64,000 bases of DNA from Orientallactaga sibirica (GCA_036365145.1 JAEOAD010002231.1:3885501-3949500), one strand, 5' to 3'. Positions 1-11,912 are shown, numbered from the stretch's first letter. Program-made: numbers and translations. Notes: generated by a model not told the origin, from the sequence alone.

Positions 1-471
1 TCTTCCACTTTACTAGATGGTGATGGGTTCTCAGGAAAGGGAATTCCAGTTTATATTTGCACTTTCAAATTGAGACACAATATTTAGAATTATCCATTAA
101 ATTATTTTGCCTGACTCTCAGGCTATAGGTGGTATATCGTAGTAATTTCAATTCTGACTTCCTTAAATATTTAGTGCATCCTTAAATTTTAATGCTTGTT
201 GGTCTTTCTGTGAATTCCTGACCTTTTTATTAGAATATTTTTGTTACTGAGTTAATATCAATAATGACGCATTCTAGACAGTAAAGCTTTGCATGAAGTC
301 TTTTCATTTTGCTTATGGTGTCCTTTTTACTCTGCAACTTGCCCATCTATTCTACTATGCTCCTTTATAATTTTAATTTTAAGATAAGTATATTACTTTT
401 CATTAAATACTGAAAAATAAAACAATAAAAGCAAATGAAGTGGTTGGGCCACTTAGCTGAAAACTCCTGGG
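1..471. other. Intron sequence, nothing recognised
   Basis: AT-rich sequence in the intron downstream (in gene orientation) of the exon at 2298-2497. I see no exon, repeat family or RNA gene in it. Confidence 0.5.
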
Positions 472-815
472 ACTGGGAAGATAGATCAGTTGATAAAGTG
501 CTTGCTCTGCAAACACAAAGAACTGAGTTTGAGCCTCAGTGTTCACGTAAAAGCTAGGCTTGGTGGCAGATGACTGTAATCTCAATACTGGGAAGGTGGA
601 GATAGGAGGACCCCTGGGGTCTCTAATTAGTGAATTCCAGACAAATTAGAGAGATCCTGTCTCAGAAAGAGGTAGATGCCGCTTCTGAGGACAAACATTC
701 AAGGTTGTTCTCTGGGCTGCACATACTCATGCACCTTCCCATATATGTGAGCAACATTCATATGCACATGCATAAACATATACACATTCCACACATATAC
801 TTGGAAAAACAAGCT
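472..815 (+). mobile_element. B3/B2-like tRNA-derived SINE, diverged
   Basis: The left part reads like a tRNA-derived SINE head ('gaagatagatcagttgataaagtgcttgc'-type, with a degraded B box 'gagtttgagcctc'). It is followed by a 'ggcttggtggcagatgactgtaatc' block and a CA/CATA-rich tail around 760-810. This is the layout of rodent B2/B3 elements. The copy is old and has no clear target duplication. Confidence 0.5.
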
Positions 816-1071
816 TCTATCATTATGTTCTTTGTTGATTTGAGATTTCACACTGGAAGTACAAAGCCAATGACACTAACCAGGCCTATTGCCTCTGGGA
901 TACATGGCATGTGTCTAGCTTTCCTGTTTCAATATCTACATTTGACATTCATTTTATGTCATGCAAGTAGACTGGCTCCCATCAGAGGATTCATAATAGG
1001 GAGTCTTTAGCCCACAGTATATCACCAAGAATGCAACAAAGGAGGTTGAGTGCTTGAGTGCAGCTGTTTGA

Positions 1072-1572
1072 GTTTTTTTTTTACATGTATATATATTTTT
1101 TGATAACATATATCACCATTACTCTCTCTTAGTCCCCCACCCACTCCCACTGAATCCTTTCATTTTTTTATTAGTTATCTATATAATGTGTATACAGCCA
1201 TGATGGTACCATCGTTAGCCTTCTCCCTGTCCTCCCCCTCGGGGATTGTGGGTCTTGCATTGTGGGGTAGCCATCAGTTATGGGGGAGAGGCAATGTCTC
1301 TGTGCATAATGACCCAACTTATGGCTCTAACAATCTTTCCACCCCCTCTTCTGCAAATTTCCCTAAACCATGTTGGGTTCATTCTATGTCAGTGACGAGG
1401 TCTTGCAATTCTCTGTGTCTCTGGATCTCTGGTTTGGTAGGGCTTGAGTGTTCTCTGTGTCTGTCTCCTTCACCCCTGTGCTGATACCAGGTTCAATGAG
1501 AAAGCAGCACTCTTGCTCACTCTTGCTCATTTCCCCAATTATTCTATGGCTTCAGCAAGTGTCCTGGTGAGG
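1072..1572 (-). mobile_element. 5'-truncated L1, 3' UTR only
   Basis: This antisense block matches, almost sentence by sentence, the 3' UTR part of the larger L1 at 49.2-49.7 kb. Shared strings include 'gtagccatcagttatggg' and 'cttctgcaaatttccct'. The T-run at 1072-1082 marks the element's poly(A) end. Only the last ~500 bp of the L1 is present, so it is a dead, 5'-truncated insertion. Confidence 0.8.
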
Positions 1573-1577
1573 TTATT

Positions 1578-1627
<50 letters not shown>

Positions 1628-1811
1628 TTGGCATGCTAGGGGCTCAGCCACTGCAATCGAATGCCAGACATTTGTGCTACCTAGTGGGCATGTGCAACTT
1701 TGTGCTTTTCTCAACTTTGTGCATCTGGCTTACATGGAATCTGGAGAGTCAAACATGGGTCCTTAGGCTTTGTAGACAAACACCTTAACCACTAAGCCAT
1801 CTCTCTAGCCC
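1573..1811 (-). mobile_element. tRNA-derived SINE, short subfamily, (GA)n expanded
   Basis: Reverse orientation: T-run, then a long (GA)n at 1581-1621, then the body, ending in 'aagccatctctctagccc'. The inverse of that end is the SINE's 5' 'ggctagagagatggctt' head. The body carries an extra internal copy of the 'caactttgtgc' block near 1690-1720. It abuts the L1 fragment to its left. Confidence 0.85.
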
Positions 1812-1839
1812 TGTTTTTTAAAAATTGGTCATGTTTTTA

Positions 1840-1917
1840 AATTTTTTTGGTTTATTTTATTTTTATTTATTTGAGAGTGACAGACAGAGGAAGAAAGAGG
1901 CAGAGAGAAAGAGAGAA

Positions 1918-1954
<37 letters not shown>

Positions 1955-2113
1955 ATGGGCACACTAGGGCCTCTAGCCACTGCAAATGAACTCCAGATGC
2001 ATGTGCAACCTTGTGCATCTGGCTTACGTGGGTACTGGGGAATCAAGCCTCAAACTGGGGTCCTTAGGCTTCTCAGGCAAGTGCTTAACCACTAAGCCAT
2101 GGATCCAGCCCCT
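1840..2113 (-). mobile_element. tRNA-derived SINE with target-site duplication
   Basis: A second reverse-oriented copy of the same SINE family, ending 'aagccatggatccagcccc'. It is flanked by a 17-nt duplication, AATTGGTCATGTTTTTA at 1823-1839 and AACTGGTCATGTTTTTA at 2114-2130, with one mismatch. The tail is expanded as (GA)n/(GAAA)n at 1906-1955. Confidence 0.9.
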
Positions 2114-2297
2114 AACTGGTCATGTTTTTATGCTCATGGTCTTGTACTGAACTCAGTTGTCAAAGCAAAATTACACTCTGCTCCCCAGCCTCTGGATTTC
2201 AAAGGATCATGTTCACTGTGACAACTGTGGAACTATTCATATATTGTATTTGTTACAAACACAAACAGAACACCCAATTCATTGTATTTCCTCCTAC

Positions 2298-2497
2298 CTA
2301 GGTCTTTCCTTCTTTTAAGTTCATTGATGTTAACATTAATGTCCTTCACAGCTGCAAAGGCATTCTCCAGTGCCCTGTAGTCTGGGTGAGAGGGAGGGGT
2401 GGAATTCAGCAGTTCACACAGCAGCAGCGGGTATTTCATCACACGCTGAATTGGTTTGATCATCAAAGAGCCCATGTCCAGTAGATTTGGTTTGCCT
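2298..2497 (-). CDS. ARHGEF38: ARHGEF38 exon: C-terminal part of the DH domain
   Basis: The exon is 200 nt: one base finishing the upstream split codon, 66 whole codons, and one base of the next. The acceptor reads 'ctactgtag|A' and the donor 'CTAG|gtagga'. The translation starts [11 protein letters not shown], contains the DH conserved-region-3 helix [16 protein letters not shown], then [13 protein letters not shown], and ends [11 protein letters not shown]. In DH domains this helix forms much of the surface that binds the Rho GTPase switch regions. The Q-R-V-x-K-Y-P-L-L-L pattern is the most conserved stretch of the family. No stop or frameshift is present. The next exon downstream is not in the window, so at least 2.3 kb of intron follows. 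It is the best-supported exon here. Confidence 0.92.
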
Positions 2498-2880
2498 CTA
2501 CAGTAGAGATAAGTAGCATCAGTTTTATATATACTTGTTTTTTTAACTTTTTAATTTTGGGATTTTCTTAAAAATGATTGTTCTTGAAACTACTTTCTTC
2601 CTTTTGTCTCTATATAAAATTTCTAAATGAAAGTAAGAACAAAAATGACCAAAAGCAGCAAGGCTGAAAGATTCAACTATTAAACAAAAACCTAAAAGAC
2701 AACAACAAGCATAGCTGCCTCCCTGAAGGTGCTCAAAGCATGACTTCCATCCATGTTCCACACAGTTTGGTTTGTACATTGTTACACATGCAGGTCTTAC
2801 AACAACTTCACATTGGTGTTTTCCCATGATAACCATGAAAAATGAATTCCTCCATAAACTCATTATTTAAAAATCAGTTT

Positions 2881-2970
2881 GGGCCAGGTGTGATGGCACA
2901 CGCCTTTAATCCCAGCACTTGGGAGGCAGAGGTAGGAGGATTGCTGTGAGTTCACGGCCACTCTTGGGCA
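2881..2970 (+). mobile_element. B1 SINE, 3'-truncated
   Basis: Begins 'gggccaggtgtgatggcac' and 'ctttaatcccagcacttgg', the 7SL-derived B1 start with its A box and B box region. It stops after 'cacggccactcttgggc', about 90 bp in, without an A-tail. Confidence 0.8.
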
Positions 2971-3531
2971 TCAAAGTTCCATTTCCTCCCTTTGTGTTTC
3001 AAATTGACAATGAAAATCAGAAATGATTATTGTTTCTTTAAAACACAGTAAATACAAGACTAAAAATGTTTTACAAAAATGAGAAATTTCCCAGGCACTT
3101 TTGTCTTCAGACATATATATTTTACAGTTGCCCAGGTGATGAGCAATGATGTTTTGATATCTGCATCAGACATACATGCAATATGGTAGGAAAGATAGAG
3201 GCTGTATTATAAGATAATGACACTCTAGGCATTTGGTGTCATAAAACTCACCACCATGTCTAATCCCTTCTAGTGAGATTAATTCTTGATAACTGGGAGA
3301 CAGATGAGTCTTGAGTGGGATGTCCCTATGTCAGCCAATTATCACCTGTCTCTCCCCCCGCCCCACAGTAAGAAACCAGACTAGTAACAATTCTCCACCA
3401 ACACTGGGTTGAAAACTAATGTAGTCATGGATATATGGTGCTGTTTCAGCTTCCTCTCTTCTCAGGGGTACCTTGGCTAGATTTAGTGCCATAAGTAGCT
3501 CACTAGTCTCATTGCAAACCATTTTGGGAAC

Positions 3532-3747
3532 GTTATTTTTATTCATTTATTTATTTGACAGAGAGAAAGAGGGAGAGAGAGAGAGAGAGACAGAGAGAAT
3601 GGGCACACCAGGGGCTCCAGCCATTGCAAATGAACTCCAGATGCATGCTCCTTTGTGCATCTTACTAACGTGGGTCCTGGGGAATCGAACCTGGGTCCTT
3701 TGGCTTTGCAGGCAAATGTCTTAACCATTAAGTGATCCCTCCAACCC
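3532..3747 (-). mobile_element. tRNA-derived SINE with target-site duplication
   Basis: Reverse copy: T-rich tail, GA run, body with 'ctccagatgcatgc', and head 'aagtgatccctccaaccc'. The 12-nt CATTTTGGGAAC at 3520-3531 is repeated at 3748-3759, so the insertion boundaries are certain. Confidence 0.92.
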
Positions 3748-3926
3748 CATTTTGGGAACTTTAAAGTAAACTAAACATAGCCAGTTTTGCTTTGGTGGCA
3801 TCTAGTTTTGCTGCAAAGTGGCTCACATCAAATACAGGAAAGAAATATATATGACATTAAAACATTGTAAAAACTGTGGTGGAAATAAAAAATAAATATT
3901 CAACATAAAGGATATCTATATTTCTT

Positions 3927-4089
3927 TTTTGTTGTTTTTTTCTTTTTGGTTTTTCATGGTAGGGTCTCACTCTAGACCAGGCTAATCTGGAATTCATTAT
4001 GTAGTCTCAAGGTGGCCTTGAATTTATAGCAATCCTCCTAACTCTTCCTCCTGAGTGCTGGGATTAAAGGTGTGTGCCACCATGGCCAG
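3927..4089 (-). mobile_element. B1 SINE with target-site duplication
   Basis: Antisense B1: T-run, 'ggtagggtctcactctag', ..., 'gctgggattaaaggtgtg', ending 'ccatggccag'. The flanking repeat CTATATTTCTT occurs at 3916-3926 and 4090-4100. Confidence 0.9.
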
Positions 4090-4368
4090 CTATATTTCTT
4101 AATTACAGGAAGAAAGAAAACAAGTCATTTAACTTTTAACCATATTATTTAAATTTCCTCTATTTCATGAACATATTTATTGCACAGTAGTCACAAGCAA
4201 ATCTTTTTCTAGTTTATTTCCAAGGAGAATTTACAAAACTCCTTGAGTTGATCTTAAAGAAAACTGTAAAAAGCTACACAGTGACAAATAGCATTTGTCA
4301 GAAATGAATGGTAACCAAAACCAAATACCAAGTATTCATAGGTTTTAGAGAAATAAAAGAAGGATGAA

Positions 4369-4594
4369 AGCCAGGCGTGGTGGCGCACACCTTTAATCCC
4401 AGCACTTGGGAGGCAGAGGTAGGGAGGCAGAAGTAGGAGGATCACCGTGAGTTCAAGGCCACCCTGAGACTACATAGTTAATTCCAGGTCAGCCTGGGCC
4501 AGAGTGAGATCCTACCTCGAAACAAACAAACAAACAAACAAACAAACAAACAAACAAACAAACAAACACCAAAAAAAAAAAAAGAGAGAGAGAG
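4369..4594 (+). mobile_element. B1 SINE with internal duplication and (CAAA)n tail
   Basis: Full-length B1 flanked by AGAAGGATGAA at 4358-4368 and 4595-4605. The 'gaggcagaggtagg' block is partly duplicated in tandem (4411-4440). The tail is a (CAAA)n array at about 4521-4568, then poly(A) and (GA)n. Confidence 0.92.
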
Positions 4595-4780
4595 AGAAGG
4601 ATGAATTATAGCACATGCAGCAGACTTCAGAGAACTGGTAATGTGGTGAAGATGAATAAAAGAGAGACCATCTAAGAATTGAGGAAACATACACTACACT
4701 TTAAAAAACTAATCCTAGAGTTATAAACAAAATATAAAATCCACAGGCCACAATAAAAATGTGGCAATGCTACTGGGCCA

Positions 4781-4804
4781 AAAAAAAAAAAAAAAAAAAA
4801 AAAA
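4781..4804. repeat. Poly(A) run
   Basis: 24 consecutive A bases with no recognisable SINE body to its left. Length may vary between individuals or assemblies. Confidence 0.8.
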
Positions 4805-5174
4805 GTCAGAAGCATCTACCCTCTATGAGGAAGTGTAAAATAGTAAACTGGAAAATTATTTATCCTACGTGAGTTCTTCTAGGGGTCATGTACTTGCTAA
4901 TTTAAGAAACATTGTAAAACTATTAGGCAAAGATGAGCATTGCAAAAAACATGAATGACAATTTAATGATGTTTGTATAAGATAATTCAGAGCAAACATT
5001 TCTGAAGGTATAACTATCTTTGACTTTATCTTAAGAACACAAATGGTATTTTCACTTGCTGTAAGGTTTTTTTTTTTGGGGGGGATGGCATTTTAAACAT
5101 TGCATCTCTCCCTTCCCCCTCACTATCTTTTTGTTTTGTTTTGTTTGGTTTTGTTTGAATTTTGGAATCTTTAT

Positions 5175-5306
5175 TATTATTAATTTGAGAGAGAGAGGAA
5201 GAGGCTGCTGCTCTAGCTCAGGCTGACCTCAAATTCACTATGTAGTCTCAGGGTGTTCCTGAACTCACAACAGTCCTCTTACCCCTGCCTCCCTAGTGCT
5301 AGGACC
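5175..5306 (-). mobile_element. B1 remnant joined to a SINE-like tail
   Basis: A short 'tttattattattaatttgagagagag' tail, as in the tRNA SINE, runs directly into antisense B1 sequence ('aggctgacctcaaattcactatgtagtctcagg'). The promoter half of the B1 is degraded after 'agtgctagg'. Either a B1 with a GA tail or a fused remnant. Confidence 0.6.
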
Positions 5307-6101
5307 CACATCTCTTAAATGAACTCTAGGTGCAACAAGCCTGGTCATGGCCACTTAGGAGCCCCACTTATAACACAACCCTGACGTTGTCTTTCTCCTT
5401 TCTGGCAGTGCATGTGTGCTTGCCGGCCCTAGGAAAACAGAGAAGAGCCAGGGAAAAAATCACTTGGGCTTAACTTGACTATGATGTTCAACCAGCCACC
5501 TTCTGTGGCTGCTCTTCCTCTCTTTTGTTCTTGATGTATAGAATAGGCTAAAGGGTGCATAACCACGCCAGCCAACTCCTACACAACTGGGCTGCTGCAG
5601 GAGCTAGGGTGGTTTTAAATGAAGTGTTTCAATACAGTGCATTGTTTAACCATTCTGGGTGTAGGAGTCTGTGTGCAAACTGTATGAGTACACCACAAAT
5701 ATTTCCCTCCTTGCTCTAAATCTTTCCTCTCTTCTTTTTCTTTTTGTTGATAAAAACCTCAGTTTTAAGAGTAGAAACCCAAGCAGAGTTCCTGGCACAT
5801 ATGGTTCTCTGTCAACAGCTATGTGAAGCTCCATTGTTTGGCACAATGCCAGAGACATGGACTTCATAGTAAGCAGCCTTCCACTCCACGCTCCCATCAG
5901 CTGTCACTAGGAAAAGCTGGGAGGGCTTCTATATGTGAGCCCACTAGAAGGCTCATAAATCTGCACAAATTCAAAGGATTTCTGGATCAGAAACCCAAAA
6001 CAAATCAAGTCATTCATATTTGATCATCCTATAGAATATTTTTTCTATCTGAAAGAGATTGATAAAGATGAAGCCTATTTGTAAATTTTATATTCCTTAA
6101 G

Positions 6102-6102
<1 letters not shown>

Positions 6103-6140
<38 letters not shown>
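6103..6140. repeat. (CA)n microsatellite
   Basis: About 19 uninterrupted CA units. Confidence 0.95.
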
Positions 6141-6142
<2 letters not shown>

Positions 6143-6575
6143 CACACATGAGGACACATAAAGAGATGAAGACCTCAGACTGGAGCATGGCTGGCCATGC
6201 TGAGCTGAACATGTGTTACATAAAATCCTGGAAAACTTGAGTTCATATTTGAGTCAGTACCATTTTTGCAGTATTAAGCAGACTATACACGTTTCTTCTA
6301 GAAAAGTGGATGTCTTCCAGAATGTATTTATGTTGGTTTTGTAAAATAACTACCATTTTGTCCTAATAGCCAAGTATTTCATATTTAATAAAACTAATCA
6401 TATTTCATTTCTAAGCTATATGTACATGTTTTTCCTCTAAAATCACACAAGACTCAAAATAGAAAAAAATATTTTGTTATAATACATAAAGAAGCATTTC
6501 TTATGCACTCATATTTGAAACCTTCACAATCATTATGGCATTAATTTAAGATTTTCTTTTTCAAAATATTTTATT

Positions 6576-6737
6576 TATTTATTTATTTATTTTGGTTTTT
6601 TGAGGTAGGATCTCACCCTAGCCCAGGCTGACCTGGAATTCACTATGTAGTCTCAGGGTGGCCTCAAACTCATGGTGATCCTCCTACCTCTGCCTCCTGA
6701 GTGCTGGGATTAAAGGTGCGCCACCATGCCCGGCTTT
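6576..6737 (-). mobile_element. B1 SINE nested in the tail of a tRNA SINE
   Basis: Complete antisense B1 from the T-tail to 'ccaccatgcccggc'. On both sides lies T/A-rich 'aaaatattttatttattt'-type sequence that belongs to the A-tail of the SINE at 6738-6940, so the B1 landed in that tail. Confidence 0.8.
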
Positions 6738-6940
6738 AAAAATATTTTTATTTATTTTCAAAGAGAAAGAGAGAGAGAAAAAGAGAGAGAGAGAAAATGG
6801 GTGCACCAGGTACTGCAAATGAACTCCAGATGTATGTGCCACTTTGTACGTCTGGCTTTACAAGGGTACTGAGGAATTGAACCTGGGTTGTTAGGCTTTG
6901 CAGGCAAATGCCTTAATTGCTGAGCCATCTCTTGAGCCCC
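6738..6940 (-). mobile_element. tRNA-derived SINE
   Basis: Reverse copy with GA-rich tail, body and head 'tgagccatctcttgagcccc'. It is the older of the nested pair. Confidence 0.85.
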
Positions 6941-7862
6941 AACATTTTAAGTATAGTGTTCTTAGGGAGAACTGTTTCTGGGCACATTATGATTCCTAAT
7001 GATATGTATGATGAGCAATTCCTGAGATTTTTCTGGCACCAGCAAACTTAATTAAATTATGTATTAAAATTTCTTTTCTGTTTATTAAAGTATATGTAGC
7101 AATTTAATATGTAAGATCATCTCAGAAAAATTGGAAATAAAATAATATTGAAATCACATGTACCAATAATGTCTGTGGTAAATGACTTTGCAATCTTGAC
7201 TTTTATCTTCCAAATAATATACTTGATTAGAAAAAACAAAAATTATGATTTGCCCAGGAATATTCAGTAGCTATTTGATTTGCATTTTTAAAAAAGAATC
7301 TAGTTTAATTGTTGCCTCTAACTTCCCTGATTTGACCAATGTGTGTTATATGTTCCTCATAATATCAGATTGTATGATAAATATGAAATATATAAAATTA
7401 CAAAGTATTAATTAAAATGTGTACTTACTCTTGCATGTATATTTTCCTGTAAGAAAGGGGAAAGGTAAATTATTATAAATCCACATATATGGGGTACTAT
7501 GCAATATTACAAAATCTTTACAGTTTTATTGTAAAAAATAAAGTAATAAGTTTTATGAATTCCCATGGAATTAAGTTTTACTGCCTTATAATATGTTATA
7601 AAATGGCACATTATCATATTTTCCACTCCTGCTTCATGCTTTGTATAAAATTTTAAAACTGTTGATTCAGATTATACTTGGAAAGTTTTAATAATTTGAA
7701 AATAGATTTGAATTTCAAGTTTTGGATACATTATAAAAAAGTCCATTGAATGCAATTGTGGGAGAAAGCAAGCTCACAAGATTACAAAGAATATATCTGA
7801 TGGATTTGTGGAGTACTATTATGAAGTGCTTCCTGATGTCTTTCTATAAAGTTTGACGCAGA
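6941..7862. other. AT-rich intron, nothing recognised
   Basis: Roughly 900 bp of AT-rich sequence between SINEs, without exon, repeat consensus or RNA gene that I can recognise. Confidence 0.5.
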
Positions 7863-8004
7863 TTTTTTTGAAACAGAGTTTTACCATCTAGCCCAGGGTG
7901 ACCTTGAACTTACTATGTAGCCATGGCTGGCCTTAAACTTGTCCTTCTCCTGCCTCAGCTTTCTCAATGCTGATCTTATAGGTGTGTGTCACCATGCCTG
8001 GCTT
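7863..8004 (-). mobile_element. B1 SINE, old
   Basis: Antisense, diverged B1 ('gcccagggtgaccttgaact', 'tgcctcagctttctcaatgctg'). It differs at many sites from the younger copies nearby, so it is probably an early B1. Confidence 0.75.
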
Positions 8005-8788
8005 ATGCAGACTATTAGCAATTCATCTATTCAATGAATAATTCTCAAGAAAGAAATCCTTCACTTAAGTACTGCTAGCTTCTGTGTCTACTGTTTTGCT
8101 CACATAAAACTGATGTCCTTCCAAGGAAATGCATTACATACATAGTCTGCCTGTCCTTGAACTCTCTCTACCCAGTTCCTTAAACTCATTTCTTCCCTAC
8201 TGGCTACAGTATAACCACAGAGGCTTCTCAATCCTTCAGCAGCCTAATAGACACATTCTAGCCTCCAGGTCTTTGCACCCACTGTCCTTCTGTGCTGATT
8301 TCTCTGCCTCCGGATATACATGTAGCTGACTCCCTTTTCCCTTCCAGGTCTGCTCTTGTCCCAGAAACCTTCTTTGACCAACCTTTCCAAAACTGCCCCC
8401 TCTTTAATTCCCATTCCCTGCCTTATTCCTGTCCAAAATAGTTGTTCATGTTTCATACACTATATAACTTTCCTATTTAGTTTACTGTCTACTCCTCCAA
8501 CCTTGGCCAAAACATGTATGATTTGTTCAAATATCTAAAACTAAATACTTAAAACATGAACAGTACTTAGGTAGTTCAAAACATTTGTCAAACTAATTAG
8601 CAATGAAAAGGTGGAAATTAATCAAAATATACTTAAGGAATAAAAGAAATGGAGGTTTCCTTTAAAAGTGTCACATGGTTATCAAGAAATAAAATAATGA
8701 ACTGATTTCATAACCTGACCCATACAGCCTCTTCTTTTTAATCTTTTGGACTTCAATAAATGTTTCTAATATCAAAAATAAAAAGTTA

Positions 8789-8990
8789 GGGCTGAAGAGG
8801 TGGCTTAGCCATTAAGGTGCTTGCCTGCAAAGCCAAAGGACTCAGGTTAGATTCTCCAGTGCCCATGTAAGTCAGATGTACAACGTGGTGCATGCGTCTG
8901 GAGTGCCCATTCTCTTTCTCTATCTGCCTCTTTCTTCTTCCTTCCCCCCTCAAATAAAAATAAATAAAAATTTAAAAATAAATAAAAGTT
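8789..8990 (+). mobile_element. tRNA-derived SINE
   Basis: Sense copy: 'gggctgaagaggtggcttagcc', B box 'ggttagattctcc', a body lacking the 'gcagtggctggaggccc' part, then a CT-rich stretch and (AAATAA)n tail. Confidence 0.85.
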
Positions 8991-9169
8991 ATATAATTAC
9001 ATTTTCCAATAGTAGAGAATATTTTTGTATTCATTGTTTAGATAAAAATTTAATGATAAAGACCTGTGCTGTATTTCACATATTTAATAAATTTTAAAAA
9101 ATAATCTTGGTACTCTTTTTATGTGGAAAGCAGAGGTAAATGTGTATGAAGCAACTGTTTCTTTGTTCT

Positions 9170-9170
<1 letters not shown>

Positions 9171-9222
<52 letters not shown>
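9171..9222. repeat. (CA)n(GA)n compound microsatellite
   Basis: Five CA units followed by about 20 GA units. Confidence 0.95.
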
Positions 9223-9225
<3 letters not shown>

Positions 9226-9809
9226 AGATATTCTAAAATAACTAGGTTCTGCTAAATCCAAGACCTCCAGATACAAATCAAGCACAGAATTATAATTTTG
9301 TAAAAATCAACAACTGCCATATTTTAAAGCAATTACTGCTGTTTAAAGAACTCTTCTACAGCAATGAAAAAGTGGCACCCTGCTAACGCCCCCAAGATCT
9401 TTTTCCATTCATTTCCTTTATGCTCACATTCTTCCCCTAATTTCTATTCCCTTCCAACAGCAATTTTATTTACTTAAGATTCTGATAATAAAAATTGGAA
9501 AGCATGAATAAAAATAAATGCACAATTTTTCATGCAAATGGGCAATTTTATGTACTACAGAAAAGTACACTGAAATTGAAAGAAAAGATTATATTTTTAA
9601 CTCCCAGGGAAGATAATTTTTTTGTCTTTTTCATTTATTTCAAGAAAATAAAAATTTAAAATAAAATAACAAAATATAAAATGTTACAGAAATAAACATT
9701 GTGTTTAATGCAATATAACACTGTATACAAAGAACACTGAGAAATTTTTCAATAGGGAAGTCATGTTCCTTACAACACCTTTTAATTGCCTCACCACTGA
9801 AAAACTCCT

Positions 9810-10190
9810 TGTGGTAGTTTGAATATATGGTCCCCAATATATTCAATGTTTTATTACTTTATAGTTTGCATCTGCAATCACCTTCCTAGAGGCAATGTCA
9901 CTGGGGGCAGGTGTTGGTGGTGGGTTTGAGATTCCATTGTAAAGATATGCAAAGTGTGCCTAGCAGGAGTTCCTGAAGTGTGCTGGGCTTTTGGGCTGTA
10001 GTTTTGCTCTGTGTGCTGTGTAGCTGGCTGCTTGGCTTTGCTCTCTTGACTGGTCCTGTGAGAGCAGGCCGCTTCTCCTGCCATTATGGAACTCTCCTGG
10101 ATCTGTAAGCTTCAATAAATAAAATCCTTTCCTCCATAACTGTGCCTGGTCTGGAAGTTCATCTCAGCGAACCTGAAGCTGTCTGCTACA
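9810..10190 (+). mobile_element. Solo LTR with 5-bp target duplication
   Basis: A 381-bp element starting TG(TGGTAG) and ending (GCTA)CA, flanked on both sides by CTCCT (9805-9809 and 10191-10195). A polyadenylation signal AATAAA lies near 10114-10119, followed by GT-rich sequence. TG..CA ends, a 5-bp duplication and a late AATAAA are the signature of an LTR. No internal sequence is attached, so it is a solo LTR. A diverged copy of the same family lies inverted at 22772-23137. Family name not assigned. Confidence 0.8.
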
Positions 10191-10195
10191 CTCCT

Positions 10196-11259
10196 TTTAG
10201 GCTAAAAGTTTTCAGAAGTGAATCCCAGCCAAGAACAATCCAGGAAGGAGAAAGTTAAATTCTGTCCATTTAGCCTCTTAAGGGATCAAGTAATTTCATA
10301 TAACCACTACACTACCTCCTTCTCCGGGTGGGCTCATTATAACTTGAGTCACAATTTAAAGTTTTTATGTGGCTATTTCTAAAGATATTATGTTTTCTAA
10401 CTGAAAGCCAAGTAATAAGAAACTGAAAGAACTTTCAAAAAGATTTTCATTGAGAACAACAAATAAACAATGTGGTGAATAAACCACAGTGCAGTCCCTT
10501 AGATCTTGCTTTGCATGCACTTTTAGCCTCTTCTCTGAATGTAGAAACTACAAGAACAACGTGATCAAAGTGCTCAGATGACTAAAAATTAGATGTTTGT
10601 CTCCTGAGGACAGTGGCCTTGGCTAAAAGAAAAAGGTACTTTATAATAATGAGGCTAGAACTGTGCCTTCTATCTACCAACAAACTTAGAAAGGACTTTC
10701 TGTTCTTTTTCTACTACAAAGTAAACTGATCTATAGGGCCTTGCCACTTAAAAGGGACTTTAGTGATAATATAACTGGAAAAATAGAAAAACTCAGTGTC
10801 AGACAAGCTGGTGTAATCATAGCTACACTTTCATTTACAGACAATCTATTTTGATGTTCTTCACAGAGATCAGAAACTTTAAAGAACGCCAAAGAAGTTC
10901 AGTAATCGGTTTCTCAGCAAACAATTTCCATACCTTTAGAGAATATATTAATGCAATAATGCATACAGTCTTAGGGGTCATTCATGCCACTCTGTCAACA
11001 CTCCTTGTTGAATAAATAAAACCCTGTCAATCCTACTTTCTAAGCCATAGACGCAGATGCAATGTATCCTTGTGGGTAGTTTTAGAGTCTACTCTTCCTT
11101 AAGGCCTCCAAACTGCAATTATTGCTCGATAGCGTATCTAATCTAATAGAAAAGCCCATGTGTTTCAGGGAAAGCAGCGAGGGGCTAAGTGGGCATGATT
11201 TCCCTTTTCAGTAGTTCTGGAACCTGAGGTTGCTTAGTAGAAGTATACTGTACCATTAA
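10196..11259. other. Intron, largely free of recognisable repeats
   Basis: About 1 kb with near-average base composition and no SINE, L1 or LTR I recognise. I found no exon in it. It is one of the longer repeat-poor parts of this intron. Confidence 0.5.
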
Positions 11260-11274
11260 CAATGTTATTTCTTT

Positions 11275-11460
11275 CAGGCTGGAAAGATGGCTTAGGGGTT
11301 AAGGCACTTGCTTGCAAAGCCTAAGGACACAGGTTTGATGCCCCAGTATTCATGTAAGTCAGATGCACAAGTGGTGCATGTGTCTGGAGTTCGCTTGCAC
11401 ACCCATTCTCTCTCTATCTGCCCTCCCCCAAATAAATAAATGAATAAAATCAAATGAAAA
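11275..11460 (+). mobile_element. tRNA-derived SINE with 15-bp target duplication
   Basis: Sense copy starting 'aggctggaaagatggcttag' and ending in (AAATA)n. Perfect flanking repeat CAATGTTATTTCTTT at 11260-11274 and 11461-11475. The body skips the 'gcagtggctggagg' block (an internal deletion). Confidence 0.95.
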
Positions 11461-11784
11461 CAATGTTATTTCTTTAGTTTGTCCTTTTGATACATATCTC
11501 TGGTGGATATGGTGCAGGAAAACACACACCAAGAAACACTGTCCTAACATTTCAAAAGGATTAAAACTTATTTTTCTGGATACAAATATTATTTTCTCTT
11601 TTGAATGGTAGTGGACTTGAAATAACCCAGAGTTAGGAGACTGAATATTTTATAGATTTAGGCAGTGTTCCAGCCATCCTTTTGGAAGTTATTTTGTATT
11701 GAACTGCACCTCCAGAGATGGCTTTTGGTATGTAACTGAAATTAACTCTTGTTTGTTAATAAACTTTCCGGATGGTTTTATCTC

Positions 11785-11912
11785 CTCAACTTGTCTTGTC
11801 TTCCTGGGAGGAAAGAACTATGCTTATCTATTGTTAAAAAAAAAAAAAAAAAAAAAAAGCTCCAGCAATATCTAGTGCTCTCAATAAATATTTAGTAGGA
11901 CCTCAACAAACA
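11785..11912 (+). repeat. L2 LINE 3' end, split by poly(A)
   Basis: 'cttgtcttcctgggaggaaagaact' and 'ctctcaataaatatttagtagg' are diverged forms of the L2 3'-terminal consensus ('ccttgagggcaggga..ctcaataaatatttgttga'). A 22-nt poly(A) run (11837-11858) interrupts them. This is an ancient mammalian repeat. Confidence 0.55.

Noticed and set aside
2298..2497. RhoGEF exon as a processed pseudogene
   Set aside because: A processed copy would lack introns. Here three exons are separated by large introns with canonical splice sites and matching phases.
4595..4694. Valine/phenylalanine-rich frames around 4.5-4.7 kb
   Set aside because: They translate the (CAAA)n tail of a B1 in reverse.
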